DNA from: Treponemataceae bacterium
Lineage (GTDB): Bacteria; Spirochaetota; Spirochaetia; Treponematales; Treponemataceae
Assembly: GCA_024697985.1 (NCBI GenBank)
Contig: JAILRX010000061.1
Location: 1-13,102, forward strand
Length of the DNA stretch: 13,102 nucleotides
Reading direction: 5' to 3'
Shown piece after piece: positions 1 through 7,398 of the stretch (position 1 is its first letter; every line of letters starts with the position of its first letter). The notes below the pieces were generated by a model that made no database searches, had not been told where the DNA came from, and saw only the letters and a program-made list of their open reading frames with translations. A program made the translations under genes and the position numbers.

Positions 1-671
1 ATGTATAAAATACCGGCTTTTGATGCGATGCAGTTTTTATAGGCCTGATAAACCGTAAGGCTTCCACCAGATGCGCTTTCATAAATCGAAAGGCCGCCCT
101 TGCAGTACAAAGTTCCCTTAGAATCACTTCCGACAGAAACAGGATTTGCAGAAGTTGATGTGTACTCTTCTCCGTAACCGTATCCGTACTGGCGACCATC
201 AGTAAGCACATTCGAACCATAAAGACATACAGTAACGGCCCCACCCTTTGTACAGTCAATACAAGGATAATTTGATGAAGTCATCGTAACTGCATTCAAG
301 AAAAGTCCGATTTCATAATCTTCTGAAGTCTGAATCTTGACGCCGCCGGTTGTCATAGTGCCTTCAAGATAAACCCAAAGGTTTGCTTCGATGCCGGTTG
401 CATCAACTTTAATAAGATTGTTCGAATAGGTTATTCCGACGTTTCCACTCAAAAAATATGTTTCTGTACTGGAAAGGGAATAATAAGCAGAATCATCTTC
501 GGAGGCCTGAATATCCGAAAGATTGATGAAGATATAAGTATTTGCAGAAAAAGATGAACCTGAAGCAGAAGTAGTACTTTCATCAGTTATGGTCTCATCA
601 GCTTCGAGTACACAGGACGCCAAAATAAAACAGGCGAGTAAAAAATTAAGAATCTTAAGAACGTATTTCAT
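1..671 (-). CDS. Lipoprotein with probable Cthe_2159-type beta-helix carbohydrate-binding domain, C-terminus off the window
   Basis: The reading frame is open from the ATG at 669-671 to the window edge, giving 223 residues with no stop. A GAGG ribosome site lies 6 bases before the ATG. Residues 1-20 form a lipoprotein signal: a Lys start, a hydrophobic run, and a lipobox ending in LASC with Cys20 as the predicted lipidated residue. A Ser/Thr-rich linker (about 28-44) follows. From about residue 45 the protein is rich in short beta-type repeats with Gly/Asn turns. The order of patterns (TYFLSGNV at 71-78, LFLNAVTM at 123-130, a VCLYGSNVLTDG stretch at 148-159, a Tyr/Gly-rich loop at 161-170, a KGGLSI then SLTVY pair, then KAGI) matches my memory of the Cthe_2159 (DUF4353) family, which folds as a parallel beta-helix and binds polysaccharide. 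A surface carbohydrate-binding role is therefore inferred. Another secreted beta-helix protein is the main alternative. Confidence 0.7.
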   Translation of the reverse strand, partial: MKYVLKILNFLLACFILASCVLEADETITDESTTSASGSSFSANTYIFINLSDIQASEDDSAYYSLSSTETYFLSGNVGITYSNNLIKVDATGIEANLWVYLEGTMTTGGVKIQTSEDYEIGLFLNAVTMTSSNYPCIDCTKGGAVTVCLYGSNVLTDGRQYGYGYGEEYTSTSANPVSVGSDSKGTLYCKGGLSIYESASGGSLTVYQAYKNCIASKAGILY

Positions 672-814
672 AAGCAGCCTCTTTCACAAAAATTCTCAAC
701 TTTTTATGATTGTTCAGATGCTACTTTATGAAAATACTCAAATCAATGAATAAGTTCTTATAATAATTAGTTTCTTAATTTACCCGCCTATTTCTAGGTG
801 TATTCTTATTTTTA
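672..814. other. Short intergenic region between the lipoprotein and acyl-CoA ligase genes
   Basis: This AT-rich stretch of 143 bases holds the tentative lipoprotein promoter and a small imperfect hairpin near 785-800 (CCTA, a four-base loop, TAGG). No U-rich tract follows the hairpin in the direction of the ligase transcript, so it is not called as a terminator. No small ORF with a credible ribosome site was seen. Confidence 0.5.
718..746 (-). promoter_or_regulatory. Possible sigma70-type promoter for the lipoprotein gene
   Basis: Reading the minus strand, TTGATT (746-741) is followed after 17 bases by TAGCAT (723-718). Each box matches the consensus at four of six positions. The implied transcript start is near 711, giving a leader of about 40 bases before the ATG at 671. 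The region is AT-rich, so chance matches are likely and the call is tentative. Confidence 0.3.
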
Positions 815-2527
815 TTATTTCTGCTCGTCAGATTTCTTTTCTGTCTTTTCAGACTGCTTTTCAGCGATTTTTTCCTGCACGAAATTTTTTAAATCATAAA
901 CATATCGTTTGATTTTTTTACTTGCAGTCTTTTCAAATTCATCGACAACCTGCATTTCCTGAACCTGTGAATTTCGGTTCATCTTTGAATTTACGAAAAA
1001 CTGAATTTCGTTCAAAAGCTTAGCCTGATTGTATTCGATTCCTCGATACAAAGCCTTGATTTTATCCAAATCGAGCTGGATGATTGCAACAAGACCTTTT
1101 TTGCCTTCTACAACAAGTGATTCACTTACAACCGGATGCTGATTCAAGACAAATTCGAGATCTTCAGGATAAATATTTTCACCGTTAGGTCCGAGAATCA
1201 TGTTCTTGCATCGGCCTTTAAGGCAAAGTCTTACCCTACCCTTGATCTTTTCAAAGTCTCCAAGGTCACCGGTCTTAAAATAACCAGCTCCACAAGAATC
1301 TTCGTCTGTCGTAAAAGCCTGGGAAGTCAAATCAGGATCTTTGTAATAGCCTTTCATTACGTTAGGACCTTTTACAACGATTTCACCAACACCCTTTTCA
1401 TTTGGATTTGCAATTCTTACATCCAGTTCAGGAAGAACAGGTCCAAGAGTATCTGGAACTGTAATTTCAGGTCCAGATCCTGCGATCAAAGGAGAAGTTT
1501 CTGTCAATCCATAACCAATTGCATAAGGGAATTTTGCTTCCCTCATGAAAACTTCAACGTTCGGGTCAACTTTAGAGCCGCCGATTCCAAAGAAGTTTAG
1601 CTTACCACCGAAAGTTTTAATCAATTTCTTTCCGGCTATTCTATTCAAAAGCTTTCTGAATAAAGGCTTTGAATAAATTTTCTTCATTTTTTCAGTTTTC
1701 TGGAAAGTTGGAAGAACCTTGCTCTTATAGATCTTTTCGATTACAAGCGGTACTGAAAGTACGATAGTAGGCTGAACAATTTTAAATGCAGGCAAAAGTG
1801 CGCTTACAACAGGTGGTTTACCAAGATAGTATACGCAGCTACCGTTGAGCATCTGCATTGAAAAACCGATTGAAAATTCATATACATGCGAAATCGGCAT
1901 GAACGAAAGACACTTGTCGAATTTGTTTACACGATGAACATATTGTCCTGACATACAAGACCAGACGAGGTTCTTGTGTGTAAGTTCAACACCCTTAGAT
2001 CTTCCAGTAGTTCCTGAAGTATAAATAAGAGAAGCTGTATCTTCTTCGTTGATTTCAACTTCCGGCAATGTTTCAACTTCACAAGTTTTTTCACCTTTAA
2101 TGATTGAATAGTCTTCAATTTTGATGATTACAGGAGGAAAGACCGATTCAAGATCCTTCATTTTTTCGTAAAGTCGTTCTTCAATGAAGATAGCCTTTAC
2201 ATCTCCGCAATGTTTCATAATTGATTCAACTTCAACTTTTGAAAAATCCTGAAGAAGAGGAACTGCAATCATCCCCTGATTTACGACACCAAAATAGGCA
2301 ATACCCCATTCAGGACGACCGCCGGCGAAAATTGCAACCTTGTCGTTTCGTTTAAGGCCGAATGAAAGAAGCATTTTGCTGACTTCTTCGCTCTTTGCCT
2401 TAACTTCACTATACGTAAATTCTTTCTGGCCTACCAAAGCAAGGGCAGGTCTTTTTCCGAATTTTTTTACACTGTTTGCTAATAAACATGGGAAAGTATA
2501 TTTCCCTAAATCTTTTATAGTTTCCAC
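815..2527 (-). CDS. AMP-forming acyl-CoA synthetase (long-chain fatty acid-CoA ligase type)
   Basis: This 570-residue protein is an ANL-superfamily adenylating enzyme, which activates a carboxylic acid with ATP and transfers it to CoA. All core motifs are visible: the phosphate-binding loop YTSGTTGRSKG (169-179), the YGLTETSP motif (339-346), the TGD aspartate motif (419-421), the hinge region KGRCKNMI (437-444), the NGENIYPEDLE stretch (448-458), and a C-terminal catalytic lysine in KTASKKIKR (probably Lys538, where most relatives have GK rather than KK). Length and motifs fit the FadD-like, cytoplasmic or membrane-associated long-chain group, but acyl chain specificity cannot be read. The tail (551-570) is a Lys/Glu-rich extension. 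The start is a GTG at 2525-2527; no ATG exists before residue 52, and the P-loop spacing requires the full N-terminus. No clear ribosome site precedes the GTG. It faces away from the hydrolase gene. Incorporation of host or environmental fatty acids is a reasonable inferred role. Confidence 0.88.
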   Translation of the reverse strand: METIKDLGKYTFPCLLANSVKKFGKRPALALVGQKEFTYSEVKAKSEEVSKMLLSFGLKRNDKVAIFAGGRPEWGIAYFGVVNQGMIAVPLLQDFSKVEVESIMKHCGDVKAIFIEERLYEKMKDLESVFPPVIIKIEDYSIIKGEKTCEVETLPEVEINEEDTASLIYTSGTTGRSKGVELTHKNLVWSCMSGQYVHRVNKFDKCLSFMPISHVYEFSIGFSMQMLNGSCVYYLGKPPVVSALLPAFKIVQPTIVLSVPLVIEKIYKSKVLPTFQKTEKMKKIYSKPLFRKLLNRIAGKKLIKTFGGKLNFFGIGGSKVDPNVEVFMREAKFPYAIGYGLTETSPLIAGSGPEITVPDTLGPVLPELDVRIANPNEKGVGEIVVKGPNVMKGYYKDPDLTSQAFTTDEDSCGAGYFKTGDLGDFEKIKGRVRLCLKGRCKNMILGPNGENIYPEDLEFVLNQHPVVSESLVVEGKKGLVAIIQLDLDKIKALYRGIEYNQAKLLNEIQFFVNSKMNRNSQVQEMQVVDEFEKTASKKIKRYVYDLKNFVQEKIAEKQSEKTEKKSDEQK

Positions 2528-2603
2528 GATAACAATATAAATAATTTTTTAGATTACGTCATCTATAAAGATTGAAATACTACAAAATTTTTAGTATTTG
2601 AAT

Positions 2604-2609
2604 TATAAT
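2604..2609 (+). promoter_or_regulatory. Possible -10 box (TATAAT) for the hydrolase gene
   Basis: A perfect TATAAT lies 14 bases before the ATG at 2624, within the palindrome AATTATAATT (2601-2610), so the same -10 sequence can be read on both strands. The -35 at 17 bases (TACAAA, 2581-2586) is weak, with three matches of six. If used, the transcript would start near 2616 and have a very short leader. This argues against a TTG start at 2609. The AT-rich setting keeps confidence low. Confidence 0.35.
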
Positions 2610-2623
2610 TGTTAAATACTTAT

Positions 2624-3637
2624 ATGGATATTTATAGATTAGTAATTATTATTCTTGCTAGCATTTTCGCAGGACTCAACATAATGGTTTATTTCTCACT
2701 ATTTCTTCCATTCATTCGAAGAAAAAAGATGAGTATTCCTACGAACAACAAAATGCTTCCTTTTCTATATCGCGAATGGGGCGACCAGATTTTCCAGGAA
2801 ATTGATTTCTTAAAAAAATACGGCTGCGAACGCATTGAACAGCGCTCTTTCGACAAGCATAAACTTGCAGCAGATCTTTATACAGTACCGAACGCAAAAG
2901 GAACGGTCATTCTCTGTCACGGTTTTCAGGGCTACGCCTACGCCGATAACGGAGTTGCTACAGCTCATTTTCTAAAAGAAGGATATAACACGCTGATAAT
3001 TTATCAGAGGGCTCATTTTGAAAGCGAAGGTAAGTTCATTTGTTTTGGAATAAAAGAAAGATACGACTGTCTTGGCTGGATAAAAATCATAAACGAACGC
3101 TTCGGAGAAGAACTTCCTCTTTTTCTTTACGGAATTTCAATGGGAGCCGCTACAGTCCTTATGACGACAGGCTTCAATCTTCCTAAAAACGTAAAATGCG
3201 TCATTGCAGACTGCGGGTTTACATCCCCATATGAAATTTTCAAGTCAGTCCTGAAGCACATCTTTCCTTTTTTGCAGATTGGCTGGCTCATGGTCTTCAT
3301 CTTCGCAGGCTACAACATCAAGCAGTATTCAACGATCAAGGCAATGAAGAAAAACAAAATCCCCGTGATTTTCTTCCACGGTCAAAAAGATGCATTCGTT
3401 CCTTCTTTTATGAGCCGCCAGAATTACGATGCCTGTATCGCACCAAAAGAACTTTATCTTGTTCCTGATGCAAGACACACTCAAAGCCTTTACACACATC
3501 AAAACTATTATTGGACGAAAATCCGGGAATTCATGCAAAAAAGCGTAGACGGCACTTTCGAAAAGGAAGAATATCAGCATTACGAAAAGCTTGAAATTGT
3601 TATTGAGGATAAAAATTCAGAAAACACAGCTGTCTGA
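2624..3637 (+). CDS. Membrane-anchored alpha/beta hydrolase (YqkD-like)
   Basis: This 337-residue protein has one N-terminal membrane segment (about 5-29) followed by basic residues (IRRKK), which suggests an anchored protein; topology is not certain. The alpha/beta hydrolase core follows. An oxyanion-hole type HGFQGYAYADNG starts at His99, the nucleophile elbow GISMG has Ser172, the acid is probably Asp256 in HGQKDAFVP, and the catalytic histidine is His285 in DARHTQS. The triad is thus complete. The pattern resembles YqkD and related serine hydrolases of Gram-positive bacteria, whose substrates are mostly unknown; esterase or lipase-like activity is inferred. I chose the ATG at 2624 over the in-frame TTG at 2609 because the TTG overlaps the candidate -10 box and ATG is the stronger start. 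No clear Shine-Dalgarno precedes either. Its stop is one base from the stop of the opposing helicase gene. Confidence 0.85.
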   Translation: MDIYRLVIIILASIFAGLNIMVYFSLFLPFIRRKKMSIPTNNKMLPFLYREWGDQIFQEIDFLKKYGCERIEQRSFDKHKLAADLYTVPNAKGTVILCHGFQGYAYADNGVATAHFLKEGYNTLIIYQRAHFESEGKFICFGIKERYDCLGWIKIINERFGEELPLFLYGISMGAATVLMTTGFNLPKNVKCVIADCGFTSPYEIFKSVLKHIFPFLQIGWLMVFIFAGYNIKQYSTIKAMKKNKIPVIFFHGQKDAFVPSFMSRQNYDACIAPKELYLVPDARHTQSLYTHQNYYWTKIREFMQKSVDGTFEKEEYQHYEKLEIVIEDKNSENTAV

Positions 3638-3638
3638 T

Positions 3639-5921
3639 TTAATCTTCAACCAAGGTCAAATGATTGGCCTGATAGCGCGGCATAAAGCGCTTTACTGTTC
3701 CTGACTCAAACTGTACGTTTATAACGTATTCACAGCCTGAATCATTTCCGCCCATTATGTAGCCATATCCATAGTCATCGTGAAAAAGTTTCCGACCCTT
3801 GCACCACCGTGAAGCAAGCGCATTGTTTCTTGCCTGCTGCTCAGTAACAAAAGTGCCACCTTTAGAAGAAGGTCCGGTCGAATTTCTAAAGGCGAAAGGC
3901 TGCTTTCCTTCAACCTGAAGGTAATTTTTATCGAGCTCAAACAGAAATTTACTGCAGTTCATGTATGAGCCTTTGCCGTACATCACCCTATATCCGCAGC
4001 TTGTAAAATAAAGCTCGTCACGTGCACGGGTTATACCGACGTAAAAAAGTCTTCTTTCTTCTTCAAGCTCATCATCAACCTTATCAAGACGCGGGAAAAC
4101 TCCGTCTTCCATGCCGGTAATTATAACCCTGTCAAATTCAAGTCCCTTCGTGTTATGCAACGTAATCAATGTGACCCTGTCAGGGTTTTCCTGTTCTTCT
4201 TCTTTTTCTGCAAGCACCCGGTCCAGTTCCACGTGGTCAAGAAATTCTGTAAGGCCTGTGCGGTTCATAGGATATTCAAAACCGATGCTGACAAGTTCCT
4301 TGAGGTTGTTGGCCTTTTGAGTCTGCCCTATTTCGTCCTGACTTTGATAGTATTCAATCAAGCCGAAACTTTCGACAAGTTTATCGATAAAATCAGAAAG
4401 CGTTTTTCGCTCCCCTTCAGTTTTTTTGACAACTTCTTTTTTGTCCGACTGGATTGTATTATCAAGGATTTTTTCAAGAGGCGTCATGAAATCAGAGTTT
4501 TCTTCATCACCAAAAAACTTGATGAGTTTTGCCATTCTTTCAAGAAAGTTCAAAAGTCCAAGCCGGGTCTTTCCGGACTTTTTCTTGGCAAATTCAAGGC
4601 TCGCATCAAGTAAATTTGCGCCGTAATCTCCATTTGAAATCATATCAAGGTAGATTGCAACGATTTCATCCTGACTTTTTGCTCCGATTCCTCGGGCAGG
4701 CTTATTGATGATTCGTCTGAACGAAATTTCATCCTTGGGATTTGCGAAAAACGAGATATACGCAAGCGCATCTTTGATTTCTTCCCTCTGATAGAACTTG
4801 AGCGAACCGACAATCGTATAAGGAATTTTTTTATTCAAGAAGGCTGATTCAAAGCCCTGAGACTGTGAATTCATTCTGTAGAGTACGGCCCATGAAGCAT
4901 AAGGAACCCCAAGTTCGTGGGATTTTTTTATCATTTTGCAGACGTATTCAACTTCATCATTTTGTGACGGAAGGAAGGTCAAATTCGCTTTTTTATCCCC
5001 AGCACGGACCGCCTTCATTTCCTTTCCGAGACGCTTCGTATTATTTTTGATGACAGAGTTTGCAAGGCTCAAAACGGCCGGAACAGATCGGTAATTTTCT
5101 TCAAGCTTGATGACCTTAGTGCCCTGGAAAACGTCCTGAAATTTAAGGATGTTTTCAACTTCGGCGCCCCTGAACTTATAGATTGACTGGTCATCATCAC
5201 CTACGACACAGACATAGGTTTTTGGACCTACAAGCTGCTCAAGAAGCTTGAACTGAGCCACGTTCGAATCCTGATACTCATCAACCATAACAACCTTAAA
5301 AAGATTGTTCATGTGGTTTCGGATTTCCTCGTGATTTTTCAAAAGCAGATAGGTTTTCATTATCAGGTCGCCAAAATCGACGTTGCCGGTTTTTTCAAGG
5401 CGCGACTGATAGAGCGAATAAAACTCAGGAAAATCCTCATCTGTATCTACTTTGGATAAATCATCCTCGGGTGTAAGACAATAGTCCTTTGCAAGGGAAA
5501 TTTTTTGAGCGATTCCCTTGGCCTGATTTCTTGCAAGGTTTGGAATAGCCTTAAGAACAAGGCTTTCCATATCATCATCGTCGTAAACCGTAAAGTTCTT
5601 GTCTAGGTTGGCTTCCTTGAAATGCTTACGCAAAAACCAGGAACCGAATGAATGGAAGGTCCGAATCTGGCTTTTAGCGGCCATAGGCTCAAGTCTAGTT
5701 GCCCTTTCCTGCATTTCTGAAGCGGCCTTTTTCGTAAAGGTTACGGCCAGAATTGAATAAGGTTCAATCCCAAGTTCGCTTATCATATAGGCGATTTTTG
5801 TCGTAATGACTCGGGTTTTACCGGAACCGGCACCTGCAAGGATCAAAAGCGGAGAGTCAAAATGAGTGACGGCTTCGAGCTGGTTTTCATTCAGGCAGGA
5901 CAAATAATCTTCAACATTCAT
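3639..5921 (-). CDS. pcrA: UvrD/PcrA-type superfamily 1A DNA helicase
   Basis: This 760-residue ATP-dependent 3'-5' DNA helicase probably acts in nucleotide excision repair, replication restart and removal of obstacles. All SF1A motifs are present: the Q motif around Gln14, Walker A AGAGSGKT (29-36), motif Ia TFTKKAASEM (61-70), Walker B DEYQD (214-218), motif III GDDDQSIYKFRGAE (241-254), motif IV EENYRS (274-279), motif V TLHNTKGLEF (about 587-596), and motif VI FYVGITRAR (626-634). A 50-60 residue C-terminal module, with a GYGYI turn in place of the usual FGEG, looks like the Tudor-like RNA polymerase-binding tail of PcrA/UvrD. The ATG at 5921 is preferred over an upstream in-frame start at 5954: GGAG sits 6 bases before it, within the last codons of rimO, and only one base separates the rimO stop from it, so translation is probably coupled. 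PcrA, UvrD and Rep cannot be separated fully by eye. Confidence 0.93.
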   Translation of the reverse strand: MNVEDYLSCLNENQLEAVTHFDSPLLILAGAGSGKTRVITTKIAYMISELGIEPYSILAVTFTKKAASEMQERATRLEPMAAKSQIRTFHSFGSWFLRKHFKEANLDKNFTVYDDDDMESLVLKAIPNLARNQAKGIAQKISLAKDYCLTPEDDLSKVDTDEDFPEFYSLYQSRLEKTGNVDFGDLIMKTYLLLKNHEEIRNHMNNLFKVVMVDEYQDSNVAQFKLLEQLVGPKTYVCVVGDDDQSIYKFRGAEVENILKFQDVFQGTKVIKLEENYRSVPAVLSLANSVIKNNTKRLGKEMKAVRAGDKKANLTFLPSQNDEVEYVCKMIKKSHELGVPYASWAVLYRMNSQSQGFESAFLNKKIPYTIVGSLKFYQREEIKDALAYISFFANPKDEISFRRIINKPARGIGAKSQDEIVAIYLDMISNGDYGANLLDASLEFAKKKSGKTRLGLLNFLERMAKLIKFFGDEENSDFMTPLEKILDNTIQSDKKEVVKKTEGERKTLSDFIDKLVESFGLIEYYQSQDEIGQTQKANNLKELVSIGFEYPMNRTGLTEFLDHVELDRVLAEKEEEQENPDRVTLITLHNTKGLEFDRVIITGMEDGVFPRLDKVDDELEEERRLFYVGITRARDELYFTSCGYRVMYGKGSYMNCSKFLFELDKNYLQVEGKQPFAFRNSTGPSSKGGTFVTEQQARNNALASRWCKGRKLFHDDYGYGYIMGGNDSGCEYVINVQFESGTVKRFMPRYQANHLTLVED

Positions 5922-5922
5922 T

Positions 5923-7398
5923 TTAGTCTCCGATGTATCTAGCAAACAAATCAACTCCGCTTACGCCGCAAATCTGGGCAGTAACGGTTTTTCCGCACTG
6001 AATGGCCTTTACTTCACTTTCGTTTTCAAGGTCGTAATATAGAACGACGCTTCCGTCAACTTCCGGAGCCTGGAACCAGGCACGTGCAATTGCAATTCCT
6101 TCAAGTTCAGTATCCGAAGCTTCTTCTTCCGATTTTTCAACGATTTCTTCAATCAAAAGCCGGTAGGTTTTACCGACATGACGCGTGAGGTTTTTGCTCA
6201 TTATCTGACTTTGAATTTCTTCAAGAACCTCGCATCTTTTTTTGCTTTTTCGCTCTGAAACCTGATTTTTCATCGAATAGGCCGGAGTATTTTCTTCGCG
6301 GCTGTAAGCAAAGCATCCTGCCCAGTCGCTCTTGATTTCTTTTACGAAATTCTGTGTATTTACAGCATTTTTATCAGTTTCACCAGGAAATCCGCACAAA
6401 AAGGTCGTTCGGATGGCACAGTCCTTATAAAAGCTCTGCTCACATTCACACCTGATGTTGTTTATCAGACTGATGTATTTTTGAGAACTTCCGTGCCTGT
6501 TCATCGAAAGAATGACAGAATCGTCTCCGCTCTGGAACGGAATGTCAAAATATGGAAGGATTCTTCTGTCCTTCTTTATAACTTCAAGGATGTCCAAAGG
6601 AAAATTATCAGGATGGATGTACAAAAGCCGTACCCAAAAATCGCCCTTGAGCGCACTGATTTTTTCAAGCAGATGATAAAGCGGACTTTTTCCGCCGTTC
6701 AAGTTTACTGATCCCGAAACACACTTTTCAAAAGTAGCGCCACTGAGGTTACCGTATTCCTCGCCTTCACCTTCTCCAAGACCATAGCTTGCCAAATCCT
6801 GTCCGATAAGATTGAATTCAAAAATACCGCGATCCAAAAGAGACTGAATTTCATTGACTATGTCAGAAACAGGGCGGCTTCTTAAATTTCCGCGGATTAA
6901 AGGAATTGCACAGAAAGAGCAGACATTGTCGCAACCTTCCGTTATCTTGACGTATGCTGAACCCGGGAGGTTCAAGAATTCGATTCTTTCCCCGTTTGAA
7001 ATGCCGTTTTGAGGACAGAGCAAGGTTCTGCTTTCATCATTTTCGTTAAAGATTGAATTTACGGCATCCTTGATTTTCGAAATATCGCCGTTACCAAAAA
7101 TAAAATCAGCTTCAGGAAGACTTTCAGAAAAATCGTTTGCGTAACGTTCTGCAAGACAGCCTGCAAGCAAAATCTTGGCATTCGGGAAAGAATTTCTGGC
7201 CTGAAAAAGAGAATTCAATGAATCTTCTTTGGCGCTGTTAATAAAACCACAGGAATTGATTACGATAAGAGAGGCTTTTTCGGCCTCATCGGTACGTTTC
7301 CAACCAATTGAGGCCAATTCAGATATGATCAGTTCACCATCGACTTGATTTTTTGCACAACCGTGCTGATCAAGGAAGAACAGTTTTTCATCAATCAA
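5923..7398 (-). CDS. rimO: Ribosomal protein S12 methylthiotransferase RimO (radical SAM)
   Basis: RimO adds a methylthio group to an aspartate of ribosomal protein S12, using two 4Fe-4S clusters. The N-terminal domain carries its three cluster cysteines, Cys14 (QHGCAKNQ), Cys50 (NSCGFI) and Cys81 (LAGCLAERY). The radical SAM motif CxxxCxxC has Cys156, Cys160 and Cys163. The C-terminal TRAM region includes APEVDG (444-449), which is typical of RimO rather than MiaB. At 491 residues it is longer than the usual 430-445, mainly because of a Gly/Glu-rich insertion at about 206-238, after the QDLASYG segment. The start is a TTG at 7396-7398: no ATG lies before Cys14, and a GGTGG lies about 9 bases upstream as a weak ribosome site. 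The start overlaps the end of the RodZ-like gene by 8 bases, suggesting translational coupling. Adjacency of rodZ and rimO is known in Clostridia and supports the call. Confidence 0.95.
   Translation of the reverse strand: MIDEKLFFLDQHGCAKNQVDGELIISELASIGWKRTDEAEKASLIVINSCGFINSAKEDSLNSLFQARNSFPNAKILLAGCLAERYANDFSESLPEADFIFGNGDISKIKDAVNSIFNENDESRTLLCPQNGISNGERIEFLNLPGSAYVKITEGCDNVCSFCAIPLIRGNLRSRPVSDIVNEIQSLLDRGIFEFNLIGQDLASYGLGEGEGEEYGNLSGATFEKCVSGSVNLNGGKSPLYHLLEKISALKGDFWVRLLYIHPDNFPLDILEVIKKDRRILPYFDIPFQSGDDSVILSMNRHGSSQKYISLINNIRCECEQSFYKDCAIRTTFLCGFPGETDKNAVNTQNFVKEIKSDWAGCFAYSREENTPAYSMKNQVSERKSKKRCEVLEEIQSQIMSKNLTRHVGKTYRLLIEEIVEKSEEEASDTELEGIAIARAWFQAPEVDGSVVLYYDLENESEVKAIQCGKTVTAQICGVSGVDLFARYIGD

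Noticed and set aside
780..815. Rho-independent terminator after the ligase
   Set aside because: The hairpin stem is only four perfect pairs and the T-rich tract follows it on the plus strand, which is the wrong direction for the ligase transcript.
1136..1600. Plus-strand open frame of 154 codons opposite the ligase
   Set aside because: It is antisense to conserved ligase motifs (YGLTETSP, TGD), and its translation has no recognisable domain.
2609..2611. TTG start of the hydrolase at 2609
   Set aside because: It overlaps the candidate -10 box, and an ATG five codons later gives a normal membrane-anchor N-terminus.
4111..4626. Plus-strand open frames opposite the helicase gene
   Set aside because: They have no family motifs, lie inside a clearly coding gene on the other strand, and have low-complexity Phe/Ser/Arg-rich translations.
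5919..5954. Upstream start of the helicase at 5954
   Set aside because: It would overlap rimO by 32 bases and adds 11 non-conserved residues. The ATG at 5921 has GGAG at ideal spacing.
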